This document shows positions 1-7,765 of a stretch of DNA of 64,000 bases, one piece after another; within the stretch, counting starts at the first letter, position 1, and each line of letters opens with the position of its first letter. The stretch is from CBIFVZ01 sp966185765 (GTDB lineage Bacteria; Pseudomonadota; Gammaproteobacteria; Enterobacterales; Enterobacteriaceae), in contig CBIFVZ010000007.1 in the NCBI GenBank assembly GCA_966185765.1, positions 28,995 through 92,994 on the forward strand, in the 5' to 3' direction. Position numbers and translations under genes: made by a program. Under the pieces are notes generated by a model. It was not told the DNA's origin. It ran no database searches and saw nothing but the letters and a program-made list of their open reading frames with translations.

Positions 1-388
1 AGCCGTTAGCGGCTCCCACTGCACGGGCCGCACCAGGGCGACCAAGCAGACGCGCCAGCTCACCATAATGCATGACTTGCCCACAGGGGATGTTACGTAA
101 TGCCTGCCAGACCTCACGCTGAAACGGCGTACCTGCCGTGGCGCTTGGGAGTGTGTTAATGACCGCGAGGTCACCGTCAAAATAGTCCCTGAGTTTTGTG
201 CTCAGGCCTCCTGGATCACGGCTGGCTCGGCGTTGATAGCCAGTTGACCGGTAATGAATGTCCAGCAGCTGTTCCATACGGTCACTGTGCTCTTCCCACT
301 CTACGGCACGCAGGTTAAACGCTTCATCACAGATAACCCATAACGGGCCAAGTGGGGTGGCAATTTTATCTTCAAGAAGGAGTAGCAT
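1..388 (-). CDS. ogt: Methylated-DNA--protein-cysteine methyltransferase Ogt (partial)
   Basis: Repairs O6-alkylguanine and O4-alkylthymine in DNA by suicidal alkyl transfer to a cysteine. The reverse-strand reading from ATG 388 begins MLLLLEDKIATPLGPLW and continues through IPCGQVMHYGELA and GRPGAARAVGAANG, which match E. coli Ogt closely. The active-site PCHR motif lies just beyond the left edge, so only about 129 residues are visible. An ATG two codons upstream (394) is an alternative start; 388 agrees with the E. coli N-terminus. It is divergent from smrA. Confidence 0.93.
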   Translation of the reverse strand, partial: MLLLLEDKIATPLGPLWVICDEAFNLRAVEWEEHSDRMEQLLDIHYRSTGYQRRASRDPGGLSTKLRDYFDGDLAVINTLPSATAGTPFQREVWQALRNIPCGQVMHYGELARLLGRPGAARAVGAANG

Positions 389-561
389 GTCCATTTCCAG
401 TATCCGGGTTGGGCTAAAAAGCGGCGTTCAGAATATCACGGCTATGAATATATCGAAGGGAAATCATACACTCAGACAACACCGACAGCGCCTGCAACAG
501 ATAAGCACAGGCACTTCCCTTTGAAGTACCGGATAATCCGCCAGACCTGTAGTGCCTCCCG

Positions 562-590
562 TTGAGCCGCTGACCCAGGGCGGCTATAGT
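562..590 (+). promoter_or_regulatory. Predicted sigma-70 promoter of smrA
   Basis: TTGAGC at 562-567 and TATAGT at 585-590 are separated by exactly 17 bases and lie 30 bp upstream of the smrA start. The rest of the ogt-smrA gap (about 230 bp) shows no gene. Confidence 0.55.
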
Positions 591-619
591 ATGCAGGTAA
601 TTTTGTGGCCGGAGGTGTT

Positions 620-1189
620 ATGAATCCAGACGACAAAACGCTGTTTCTTGATGCAATGGAAGACGTCAAGCCGCTCAAAGCGTGTAGTGGTGAAACGCAC
701 TGGAATAAGTCTAAAACGCTGCGCCCACGTCAGCACGTTGATGCCCTACAGCTCGATAACTTTCTCACTACCGGCTATCTCGATATTATCCCGCCCGGTG
801 AACCGCTGGCGTTTAAGCGCGAAGGCGTGCAAACCGGCGTGCTTGATAAACTGCGTCAGGGCAAATACCCGCGCCAGGCGAACCTTAACCTGCTGCGCCA
901 GCCGGTAGAGCAGTGTCGCCAGCAACTGTATGCGTTTATTCTCCAGGCAAAACGCGATGGCCTGCGTAATCTGTTAATTATTCACGGTCGCGGCAGGGAG
1001 GCAGAGTCTCACGCCAACATCGTGCGCAGCTACGTAGCGCGCTGGCTGACGGAGTTTGATGATGTGCAGGCCTATTGCAGCGCACAGCCCCACCACGGCG
1101 GTACCGGCGCGTGTTATGTCGCGCTGCGTAAATCGGCGCAGGCGAAACTCGATAACCGCGAGCGCCATGCCGCACGGCGGGCGCAGTAA
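620..1189 (+). CDS. smrA: Smr-domain DNA endonuclease SmrA (YdaL)
   Basis: A 189-residue Smr-domain protein matching E. coli YdaL/SmrA along its length (LFLDAMEDV near the N-terminus, LQLDNFLTTG, VRSYVARWLTEFDDVQAYC and PHHGGTGACYVALRK at the end). Smr proteins of this clade are described as nicking endonucleases; the Smr signature is the LIIHGRG block at about residues 115-121. ATG 620 is chosen because a strong GGAGG lies at 611-615; a GTG at 605 would place that site inside the gene. Convergent with pcaR and followed by a hairpin terminator. Confidence 0.9.
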   Translation: MNPDDKTLFLDAMEDVKPLKACSGETHWNKSKTLRPRQHVDALQLDNFLTTGYLDIIPPGEPLAFKREGVQTGVLDKLRQGKYPRQANLNLLRQPVEQCRQQLYAFILQAKRDGLRNLLIIHGRGREAESHANIVRSYVARWLTEFDDVQAYCSAQPHHGGTGACYVALRKSAQAKLDNRERHAARRAQ

Positions 1190-1196
1190 GCCAAGA

Positions 1197-1214
1197 GGCA
1201 GCCTTTAGGCTGCC
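1197..1214 (+). terminator. Intrinsic terminator between smrA and pcaR
   Basis: GGCAGCC-TTTA-GGCTGCC followed by TTTTCC, 8 bp after the smrA stop; it can act for smrA and perhaps for the convergent pcaR. Confidence 0.75.
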
Positions 1215-1235
1215 TTTTCCATTAATGACCACAAA

Positions 1236-2042
1236 CTACTTAAGCAATAACGACAGCTCCAGCGCGGCGTCCTGTAGAACAGGCAGAATCTGCTCGCGCA
1301 GTGCCTGAGCTGATACCTGGCCTGCATGCACGCCCACGTTTAGCGCGGCCTCCACCTGACCATGCGGGTTATAGAGTGGTACGGCAATAGAGCGCAGCCC
1401 CATTTCCAGTTCCTGATCGTTGAGCGCATAGCCCTGCTGGCGCACCCGCTGCAACTCCTCGCGCAGTTTTGAAACGGACCCAATCGTCTGTGGCGTGTAG
1501 CAAATCATGTTGATGCGCCCCAGAAAATCGTTTAACTGCTCTTCCGGCAGGTGGCTTAGCAACACGCGTCCCATTGAGGTTGACCAGGCAGGCAGGCGGC
1601 TACCCACGTCCAGATCGATAGTCATAATGCGCGCGCCGGAGGCACGGGAAATATACAGAATATCGTCACCGTCCAGTACGGCAATGGAGCAGGATTCATT
1701 CAGGCGCGTACTCAGGGCTTTTAACACCGGTTGCGCTGATTTAGCCAGCGGCGTAGAGGCAAGCCAGGCGTGGCCGAGCGATAAAATGCGCGGGCGCAGC
1801 TGGAAGTTTTTGCCGTCTTCGGCGTATACAAACCCCAGTTTGCCCAGGGTATACAGACAGCGGCGTACCGCCGCGCGCGGGATGCCAGTCTTCTGGCTAA
1901 TCTGTGAAATCGACAATACCCGGCGCTGCGGCGTAAACGCCTGAATCACTTCCAGTCCGCGTGCCAGCGAAGCCATAAAATTGGGGTCGCCTTTAAACGG
2001 GTCTCGCTCACCACCTGCGTACTCTTCGCGTTCTTGTTCCAT
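1236..2042 (-). CDS. pcaR: IclR-family regulator of the beta-ketoadipate pathway, PcaR
   Basis: A 268-residue IclR-type regulator. A winged helix-turn-helix lies at about residues 25-85 (SLARGLEVIQAF, SISQISQKTGIPRAAVRRCL) and is followed by the IclR effector-binding domain (SCSIAVLDGDDILYISR, GRVLLSHLPEEQL, ALNVGVHAG). PcaR-type members use beta-ketoadipate as inducer and activate the pca genes; that role is assigned here from the divergent position next to pcaIJFBDC and the PcaR-like operator in the shared intergenic region. A PobR- or CatR-like member of the family is the alternative, but context favours PcaR. Confidence 0.88.
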   Translation of the reverse strand: MEQEREEYAGGERDPFKGDPNFMASLARGLEVIQAFTPQRRVLSISQISQKTGIPRAAVRRCLYTLGKLGFVYAEDGKNFQLRPRILSLGHAWLASTPLAKSAQPVLKALSTRLNESCSIAVLDGDDILYISRASGARIMTIDLDVGSRLPAWSTSMGRVLLSHLPEEQLNDFLGRINMICYTPQTIGSVSKLREELQRVRQQGYALNDQELEMGLRSIAVPLYNPHGQVEAALNVGVHAGQVSAQALREQILPVLQDAALELSLLLK

Positions 2043-2096
2043 TCGTTACCCCTGTTTTTCGCCTTCGATCACACTCTGAAAAGAAAGATACACGAT

Positions 2097-2130
2097 GTTC
2101 GATAATCGCACCATATTTCGATTATCGCCC
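2097..2130 (+). promoter_or_regulatory. PcaR operator, two tandem sites
   Basis: GTTCGATAATCGCAC at 2097-2111 equals, as I recall it, the 15-bp site reported for Pseudomonas putida PcaR. A second, degenerate copy TTTCGATTATCGCCC lies at 2116-2130, 19 bp on (about two helical turns). A TTGACC -35-like hexamer starts directly after it at 2131, the layout expected for an activator bound next to RNA polymerase. Confidence 0.75.
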
Positions 2131-2213
2131 TTGACCCTTATCGCGAGCAGGCTCACATTCTGAATAAAAGAACACAACGTTGTGCGATGCCCGCACAATC
2201 CTGGAGCAGAGTA

Positions 2214-2903
2214 ATGATTGACAAGAGTGTGACCTCGCCTGAAGAAGCCGTCGCGGATATTCACGACGGTGCCACCATTATGATTGGCGGTTTTGGCCCT
2301 GCGGGGCAGCCTACCGTGCTGATTGATGCGCTCATTGCCCACGGCGCAAGCAATCTCACCATCATCAATAACAATGCCGGGAACGGCGAAGTGGGACTTG
2401 CGGCGCTGCTCAAAGCTGGCCGGGTACGCAAGATGATTTGCTCTTTTCCCCGTCAGGTGGACTCACAGATTTTTGACAGTCTTTACCGGAGCGGCAAAGT
2501 CGAGCTGGAACTGGTGCCGCAGGGGAATCTGGCCGCACGTATTCAGGCGGCAGGCTCTGGCCTCGGCGCGGTGTTTACCCCAACGGGTTATGGTACGCCG
2601 CTTGCCGAAGGGAAAGAAACGCGTGAAATAGATGGCCGTCACTACGTGCTGGAATACCCCATTAAAGCGGATTTTGCACTGATTAAGGCACACCACGGTG
2701 ACCGCTGGGGCAACCTGGTTTACCGCAAGGCGGCGCGTAATTTTGGGCCGATTATGGCAACCGCTGCGACCACCACTATTGCTGAAGTCAGCCGCATTGT
2801 GGCGCTGGGCGAACTGGACCCGGAGAACATCATTACACCGGGAATATTTGTGCAGCGCGTGGTGTCGCTCGAACCCTGTGCTCATGCGGCGCAGCGCGCC
2901 TGA
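2214..2903 (+). CDS. pcaI: 3-oxoadipate CoA-transferase subunit A
   Basis: Alpha subunit (229 aa) of succinyl-CoA:3-oxoadipate CoA-transferase, which makes beta-ketoadipyl-CoA. It shows the CoA-transferase family 1 alpha-subunit glycine loop (MIGGFGPAGQP), NNAGNGEVGLAALL and FTPTGYGT. ATG 2214 (MIDKSVTSPEEAV) is preferred over ATG 2187 because a CTGGAG site lies 8 bp upstream and the alternative N-terminal extension has no family resemblance. First gene of the pcaIJFBDC run; pcaJ starts 10 bp after its stop. Confidence 0.92.
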   Translation: MIDKSVTSPEEAVADIHDGATIMIGGFGPAGQPTVLIDALIAHGASNLTIINNNAGNGEVGLAALLKAGRVRKMICSFPRQVDSQIFDSLYRSGKVELELVPQGNLAARIQAAGSGLGAVFTPTGYGTPLAEGKETREIDGRHYVLEYPIKADFALIKAHHGDRWGNLVYRKAARNFGPIMATAATTTIAEVSRIVALGELDPENIITPGIFVQRVVSLEPCAHAAQRA

Positions 2904-2913
2904 GGAGAAGAGA

Positions 2914-3570
2914 ATGCAAAAACTGACCCGTGACGAAATGGCGCAGCGCGTGGCGCGCGACATCCCGGAAGGCGCCTACGTGAACTTAGGTATTGGCCTG
3001 CCAACCCGCATTGCCAACTATCTGCCAGCGGATAAAGAAGTGTTTCTGCACAGCGAAAATGGCCTGTTGGGCATGGGACCAAAACCCGCGCCGGGCGAGG
3101 AAGACCCGGAGCTTATCAACGCCGGTAAAGAGTACGTGACGCTGCTGACCGGTGGCTGCTTTTTTCATCATGGTGATTCGTTTGCCATGATGCGCGGCGG
3201 TCATCTGGATATCTGCGTGCTGGGCGCCTATCAGGTGTCAGCCAAAGGTGACCTCGCTAACTGGAGTACCGGCGCGCCGGATGCCATTCCGGCAGTAGGT
3301 GGGGCGATGGACCTTGCCATTGGCGCACGCCAGGTCTTTGTGATGATGGATCATCTGACCCGCGATGGGCAGAGCAAGCTGGTAGAAACGTGTACCTATC
3401 CGCTCACTGGCGTGGCTTGCGTTAGCCGCATCTATACCGACCTTGCGGTGATAGATATCACTCAGCGTGGGCCGGTGGTACGGGAGATCTTCAACGGCCT
3501 CTCTTTTGAGGAGTTGCAGCGTATCACTCCGGTCAAACTGACCTTTGAACAACTGGCACAAAGCGCGTAA
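2914..3570 (+). CDS. pcaJ: 3-oxoadipate CoA-transferase subunit B
   Basis: Beta subunit (218 aa) of the 3-oxoadipate CoA-transferase. The N-terminus MQKLTRDEMAQRVARDI, the NLGIGLPTRIANYLP block and the catalytic-glutamate motif HSENGLLGMGP are those of family 1 beta subunits. GGAGAAGAG just upstream supports ATG 2914. It forms a heteromer with the preceding pcaI product. Confidence 0.93.
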   Translation: MQKLTRDEMAQRVARDIPEGAYVNLGIGLPTRIANYLPADKEVFLHSENGLLGMGPKPAPGEEDPELINAGKEYVTLLTGGCFFHHGDSFAMMRGGHLDICVLGAYQVSAKGDLANWSTGAPDAIPAVGGAMDLAIGARQVFVMMDHLTRDGQSKLVETCTYPLTGVACVSRIYTDLAVIDITQRGPVVREIFNGLSFEELQRITPVKLTFEQLAQSA

Positions 3571-3579
3571 GGAACTATG

Positions 3580-4782
3580 ATGAATCAGGCATTTATTTGC
3601 GATGCAGTACGTACTCCCTTTGGCCGTTTTGGTGGCTCGCTCGCGACCGTGCGCGCCGACGACCTGGCGGCGCTGCCGCTCAAGGCATTAATCGCACGCC
3701 ATCCAAACCTCGACTGGAGCCAGGTTGACGATGTGCTTTACGGCTGCGCCAACCAGGCGGGTGAAGATAACCGCAACGTGGCGCGCATGGCGCTGTTGCT
3801 GGCGGGGCTACCGGAAACGGTGCCAGGCAGCACGCTCAACCGCCTGTGTGCTTCAAGTCTGGACGCTATCGGTACTGCGGCGCGCGCGATTAAAAGCGGT
3901 GAGACCCATCTGATGATCGCTGGCGGTGTAGAAAGCATGTCGCGTGCGCCATTCGTCATGGGCAAGGCAGAAACGGCTTTCAGCCGCAGCGCGCGCCTGG
4001 AAGACACCACCATTGGCTGGCGTTTTATCAATCCGCAAATGAAGGCCGCGTTTGGGGTTGACTCTATGCCGGAAACGGCAGAAAACGTCGCAGACGACTT
4101 TGCTATCAGTCGTGAAGATCAGGATGCTTTTGCCGTGCGCAGCCAGCAGCGTACCGCCAGAGCGCAGGAAATGGGACTGTTTGCTGACGAGCTTATTCCG
4201 GTGTCTGTTCCACAGCGCAAAGGCGATCCGCTGCTTTTCACTGTTGATGAGCACCCACGCGCCACCTCGCTGGAAACCCTGGCGAAGCTTAAAAGTGTGG
4301 TTCGCCCCGGCGGAACGGTGACTGCGGGTAATGCTTCAGGCGTTAATGATGGTGCCTGTGCGCTACTGATAGCCAGCGAACTTGCGATGCGCAATCATGA
4401 TTTACAGCCGCTTGCACGCGTGGTGGGTGTGGCTACGGCAGGCGTAGCGCCGCGCATTATGGGCTTTGGCCCGGCGCCGGCGGTGCGCAAAGTGCTGGCG
4501 CAGACCGGACTCACGCTTGAGCAGATGGACGTGATTGAACTTAACGAAGCCTTCGCCGCCCAGGCGCTGGCGGTCATGCGCGACCTTGGTCTGCCGGATG
4601 ATGCTGCACACGTCAATCCGAACGGTGGTGCCATTGCACTGGGTCATCCGCTGGGAGCATCTGGCGGGCGTATCGCTATGACGGCGGCTTACCAGCTTAA
4701 GCGCACCGGTGGACGTTATGCGCTGTGCACCATGTGTATTGGTGTCGGGCAGGGGATCGCGCTGATTCTTGAGAGGGTGTAA
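3580..4782 (+). CDS. pcaF: 3-oxoadipyl-CoA thiolase
   Basis: Thiolase (400 aa) that cleaves beta-ketoadipyl-CoA into succinyl-CoA and acetyl-CoA, the last step of the pathway. The acylated cysteine is in STLNRLCASSLDAI (Cys90); the C-terminal residues are in GGAIALGHPLGASG (His) and CTMCIGVGQG (Cys). Length equals the usual PcaF. Two ATGs occur in a row (3577, 3580); the AAGGA at 3569-3573 is better spaced to 3580. Confidence 0.93.
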   Translation: MNQAFICDAVRTPFGRFGGSLATVRADDLAALPLKALIARHPNLDWSQVDDVLYGCANQAGEDNRNVARMALLLAGLPETVPGSTLNRLCASSLDAIGTAARAIKSGETHLMIAGGVESMSRAPFVMGKAETAFSRSARLEDTTIGWRFINPQMKAAFGVDSMPETAENVADDFAISREDQDAFAVRSQQRTARAQEMGLFADELIPVSVPQRKGDPLLFTVDEHPRATSLETLAKLKSVVRPGGTVTAGNASGVNDGACALLIASELAMRNHDLQPLARVVGVATAGVAPRIMGFGPAPAVRKVLAQTGLTLEQMDVIELNEAFAAQALAVMRDLGLPDDAAHVNPNGGAIALGHPLGASGGRIAMTAAYQLKRTGGRYALCTMCIGVGQGIALILERV

Positions 4783-4791
4783 GGAGTTTTA

Positions 4792-6135
4792 ATGGGACTG
4801 TACTCGCCGCTATTTCACGACTCAACCCTGGCGGATTTTTTCAGCGAACGAGCGACGCTACAGGGGATGCTGGATTTTGAAGCGGCGCTTGCGCGAGCGC
4901 AGGCTTATTGTGGCGTGATCCCGCCGTCGGCGGTAGCACCCATTGAAGCCGCGTGCCGGGGAGAATGTCTTGATGCCGCGGCACTGGCGCAGGCCGCCGC
5001 CAGCGCGGGTAACCTTGCCATTCCGTTAGTTAAACAGCTGACGGCTGCGGTGAAGGTCCAGGATGAGCAAGCCGCCCGCTACGTACACTGGGGCGCAACC
5101 AGCCAGGACGCTATTGATACCGGTATGGTTGTGCAACTGCGCGGGGCGCTGGTGCAGGCCGAAACGCTACTGGTAAAACTTATGCAGGCGCTGGCGGTAC
5201 AGGTGCAGACTCATGCCGACAGCGTAATGCCAGGCCGTACCTGGCTTCAGCACGCGCTGCCCACCACCTACGGACTCAAACTGGCTGGCACGCTTGATGC
5301 GCTGCTGCGCTGGCATGAACGACTCCGGGAGTTAACGCCGCGGCTGCTGGTATTACAGTTCGGTGGGGCTGCTGGCACGCTTGCCTCATTGAAGGAAAAC
5401 GGTGCGCAGGTTTCACAGGCACTGGCGCAGGAATTACAGCTTGGACTCGCGGATACGCCGTGGCATACCCAGCGCGACCGGTTGCTGGAAGTTGCAGGGT
5501 GGCTGGCAGGTATTAGCACCACGCTCGGTAAATTTGCCGGGGATTTTGCGTTGCAGATGCAGACTGAAGTTGCCGAAGTCGCTGAGCCAATTGCACAAGG
5601 CAAGGGCGGCTCGTCCACCATGCCGCACAAGCGTAATCCTGTCACCTGTGCGGCTATTCTCAGTGCCGTCACTCGCATTCCGGGGCTGATGGCGACGCTT
5701 TATACGGGCCAGCTTCAGCAGCATGAGCGTGCGCTCGGCGGTTGGCAGGCAGAATGGCAGACGCTTCCGGAACTGGCAACGTTAACAGGTGGCGTACTGC
5801 ACAACAGCCTGATGCTGGTGGAGGGGATGCAGGTGTTTACTGAACGTATGCGACAGAACCTCGACATCACACATGGGCTGATTATGGCAGAGGCCGTGAC
5901 GCTCGCACTGGCTGAACATATCGGTAAGGCAGCGGCACATCATCGTGTGGAGCAGCTTTGCCACCAGGCGCTGGACACCCGCGAGCCGCTACAAACGCTG
6001 CTGGAGCAGGATGAACAGGTTAGCCAGTACCTTAGCAACCAACAGATAGCTCAACTTCTTGACCCATCCACCGCCACCGGCAGCGCCAGTCACTTTTTGC
6101 ACCAGGTTCTGGTGCGCTACAGGAATGCATTATGA
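4792..6135 (+). CDS. pcaB: 3-carboxy-cis,cis-muconate cycloisomerase
   Basis: A 447-residue member of the fumarase/argininosuccinate lyase superfamily that lactonises beta-carboxymuconate. The superfamily signature GGSSTMPHKRNPV is at about residues 271-283, and the N-terminal LFHDSTLADFFSE and VHWGATSQDAIDTG blocks are typical of PcaB. AAGGAG lies just before ATG 4792. Its stop overlaps the pcaD start (ATGA), suggesting translational coupling. Confidence 0.93.
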   Translation: MGLYSPLFHDSTLADFFSERATLQGMLDFEAALARAQAYCGVIPPSAVAPIEAACRGECLDAAALAQAAASAGNLAIPLVKQLTAAVKVQDEQAARYVHWGATSQDAIDTGMVVQLRGALVQAETLLVKLMQALAVQVQTHADSVMPGRTWLQHALPTTYGLKLAGTLDALLRWHERLRELTPRLLVLQFGGAAGTLASLKENGAQVSQALAQELQLGLADTPWHTQRDRLLEVAGWLAGISTTLGKFAGDFALQMQTEVAEVAEPIAQGKGGSSTMPHKRNPVTCAAILSAVTRIPGLMATLYTGQLQQHERALGGWQAEWQTLPELATLTGGVLHNSLMLVEGMQVFTERMRQNLDITHGLIMAEAVTLALAEHIGKAAAHHRVEQLCHQALDTREPLQTLLEQDEQVSQYLSNQQIAQLLDPSTATGSASHFLHQVLVRYRNAL

Positions 6136-6887
6136 CCATTCATTATCAACTCGACGGACGCGCTGATGCGCCGGTTATCGTGCTCTCTAACTCGCTTGGC
6201 ACCACGCTTTCTATGTGGGAGGGGCAGCTGGAGGCATTGCAGGCGCATTTTCGCGTGCTGCGCTACGACACGCATGGACACGGGCGTACCACAAAGCAGG
6301 GTAAAGTCACACTGGCGCAACTGGGTGAAGACGTACTGAGCGTGATGGCGCAGGCGGGCGTGGAAAAAGCCCATTTCTGCGGTATTTCAATGGGTGGTAT
6401 CACCGGTCTGTGGCTGGCGCGCTTTGCGCCGGAGCATTTTTACAGCATTACGGTTGCTAACAGCGCCGCCAAAATTGGTGAGCAGGCGAACTGGCTGTCG
6501 CGCGCCCGTACCGTGCGCCAGGAGGGGATGGGTGTGGTTGCCGCGGGGTCAGCAGACCGCTGGTTTACTCAGGCGTTTCGCCAGCATCATCCGGCAGAGG
6601 TTGAATCACTGGTGCATCAGCTGGCGACCAGCAATGCGGAAGGTTACGCCGAATGCTGCGAGGCGCTGGCCGCAGCGGACTTGCGTGCTGAGGTTGCCGA
6701 TATTCGCCTGCCGCTGCTGTTAATTGCTGGTGAAGACGATCCGGTGACGACGGTGGCAGACAGTGAGTTCTTACGTGACCAGGTGCCTGGGGCCAGCATT
6801 GTTACGCTCCCCGCGTCGCATCTGTCCAATATTGAACAACCGACTTTATTTAATGCCGCACTGCTGGGCTTTTTACAAAAGGAATGA
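6132..6887 (+). CDS. pcaD: 3-oxoadipate enol-lactonase
   Basis: Alpha/beta hydrolase (251 aa) hydrolysing beta-ketoadipate enol-lactone. The nucleophile elbow is GISMGG with Ser86; the acid is likely in GEDDPVT and the histidine in PASHLSNIEQP near residue 235. NSLGTTLSMWEGQ and YDTHGHGRT are typical of PcaD. It overlaps pcaB by 4 bp and is followed 3 bp later by pcaC. In some bacteria pcaD and pcaC are fused; here they are separate. Confidence 0.92.
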   Translation: MTIHYQLDGRADAPVIVLSNSLGTTLSMWEGQLEALQAHFRVLRYDTHGHGRTTKQGKVTLAQLGEDVLSVMAQAGVEKAHFCGISMGGITGLWLARFAPEHFYSITVANSAAKIGEQANWLSRARTVRQEGMGVVAAGSADRWFTQAFRQHHPAEVESLVHQLATSNAEGYAECCEALAAADLRAEVADIRLPLLLIAGEDDPVTTVADSEFLRDQVPGASIVTLPASHLSNIEQPTLFNAALLGFLQKE

Positions 6888-6890
6888 CGT

Positions 6891-7274
6891 ATGAATGACG
6901 ATGAACGCTATCAGCAGGGCATGGAAGTGCGTCGTGCAGTGTTGGGAGATGCCCACGTGAATCGCACGCTCGACAACCTCAGTGCGTTAAACGAAGAGTT
7001 TCAGAACTTCATCACCCGCTACGCCTGGGGCGAAACCTGGACGCGCCCCGGATTAAGCCGCCATACCCGCAGCATGATAACCATCGCGATGCTGATCGCG
7101 CTTAACCGCGAAGCGGAATTAAAAATGCACCTGCGCGCGGCGTTTAATAACGGCGTCACGCGCGATGAGCTTAAAGAACTGATTATGCACTCGGCGCTTT
7201 ACTGCGGGCTGCCCGCCGCTAACGCGACGCTGCACCTGGCGCAGCAGGTGTTTGATGAGGTGGATGGGCAGTGA
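6891..7274 (+). CDS. pcaC: 4-carboxymuconolactone decarboxylase
   Basis: A 127-residue AhpD-like/CMD family protein (EEFQNFITRYAWGETWTRPGL, RSMITIAMLIALNRE, LHLRAAFNNGVT-like block, HSALYCGLPAAN) that decarboxylates gamma-carboxymuconolactone between PcaB and PcaD. Length is typical. AAAGGAATGACGT precedes the ATG. Last gene of the pca operon. Confidence 0.93.
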   Translation: MNDDERYQQGMEVRRAVLGDAHVNRTLDNLSALNEEFQNFITRYAWGETWTRPGLSRHTRSMITIAMLIALNREAELKMHLRAAFNNGVTRDELKELIMHSALYCGLPAANATLHLAQQVFDEVDGQ

Positions 7275-7298
7275 AGAATATACGTCTGTAAAATAAGC

Positions 7299-7361
7299 CG
7301 CTCGCGCATGAACGGTAGACTCAGATGACACAAATGTCTGCTTTTACCGTATTCGCGAGCG
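7299..7361. terminator. Long imperfect dyad after pcaC
   Basis: CGCTCGCGCATGAACGGTA at 7299-7317 pairs imperfectly with TACCGTATTCGCGAGCG at 7345-7361, with a loop of about 27 nt holding a smaller AGAC/GTCT pairing. A TTTTTG run follows only about 11 bp after the stem, so it may be a terminator or processing signal for the pca mRNA; the role is inferred. Confidence 0.4.
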
Positions 7362-7495
7362 TAACGAGTAATTTTTGTTTCTTCACCTTGTGAATAATAA
7401 TGGTATAGAATCACTAACCGAAGGAAAACTATTAAAAAAAACGGGCTTTATTGCCTGCATGTCGTGATGTGTTTGACACAGGAGGTCACCAGCGC

Positions 7496-7741
7496 ATGGC
7501 AGAAACGACACTTTCTTTTATTTTCAGCCACAGCCATCATCAACTTTCGGTACCAGGTTGTCCTGCTGTGCTGGATGTCCTTAGCCTGGACGGTCATGAG
7601 TATTTAAGTAAGCCCTTTCACTGGACTATTGAATTCACCTCTCCTGTTGCCGACATCCCGGCACAGAAAATACTGATGCAAAACGCAAGCCTTGTGTTGC
7701 ACGCTCGCAAAGCTCAACAGTTTGGTCCGGCATTGCAGTAA
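7496..7741 (+). pseudogene. VgrG N-terminal fragment, ended by in-frame TAA
   Basis: The first 81 residues of a T6SS spike protein (MAETTLSFIFSHSHHQLSVPG..., LSLDGHEYLSKPFHWTIEF is the usual VgrG gp27-like start). GGAGGT lies 8 bp before ATG 7496. Codon 82 is TAA (7739-7741), yet the same frame continues straight on as PVRSLHGVVTAFHRLATSRDE, which is normal VgrG sequence. One substitution, for instance CAA to TAA, explains it; no bases are lost or gained. The intact gene would encode 781 residues. Confidence 0.85.
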
Positions 7742-7765
7742 CCGGTTAGATCCCTACATGGTGTA

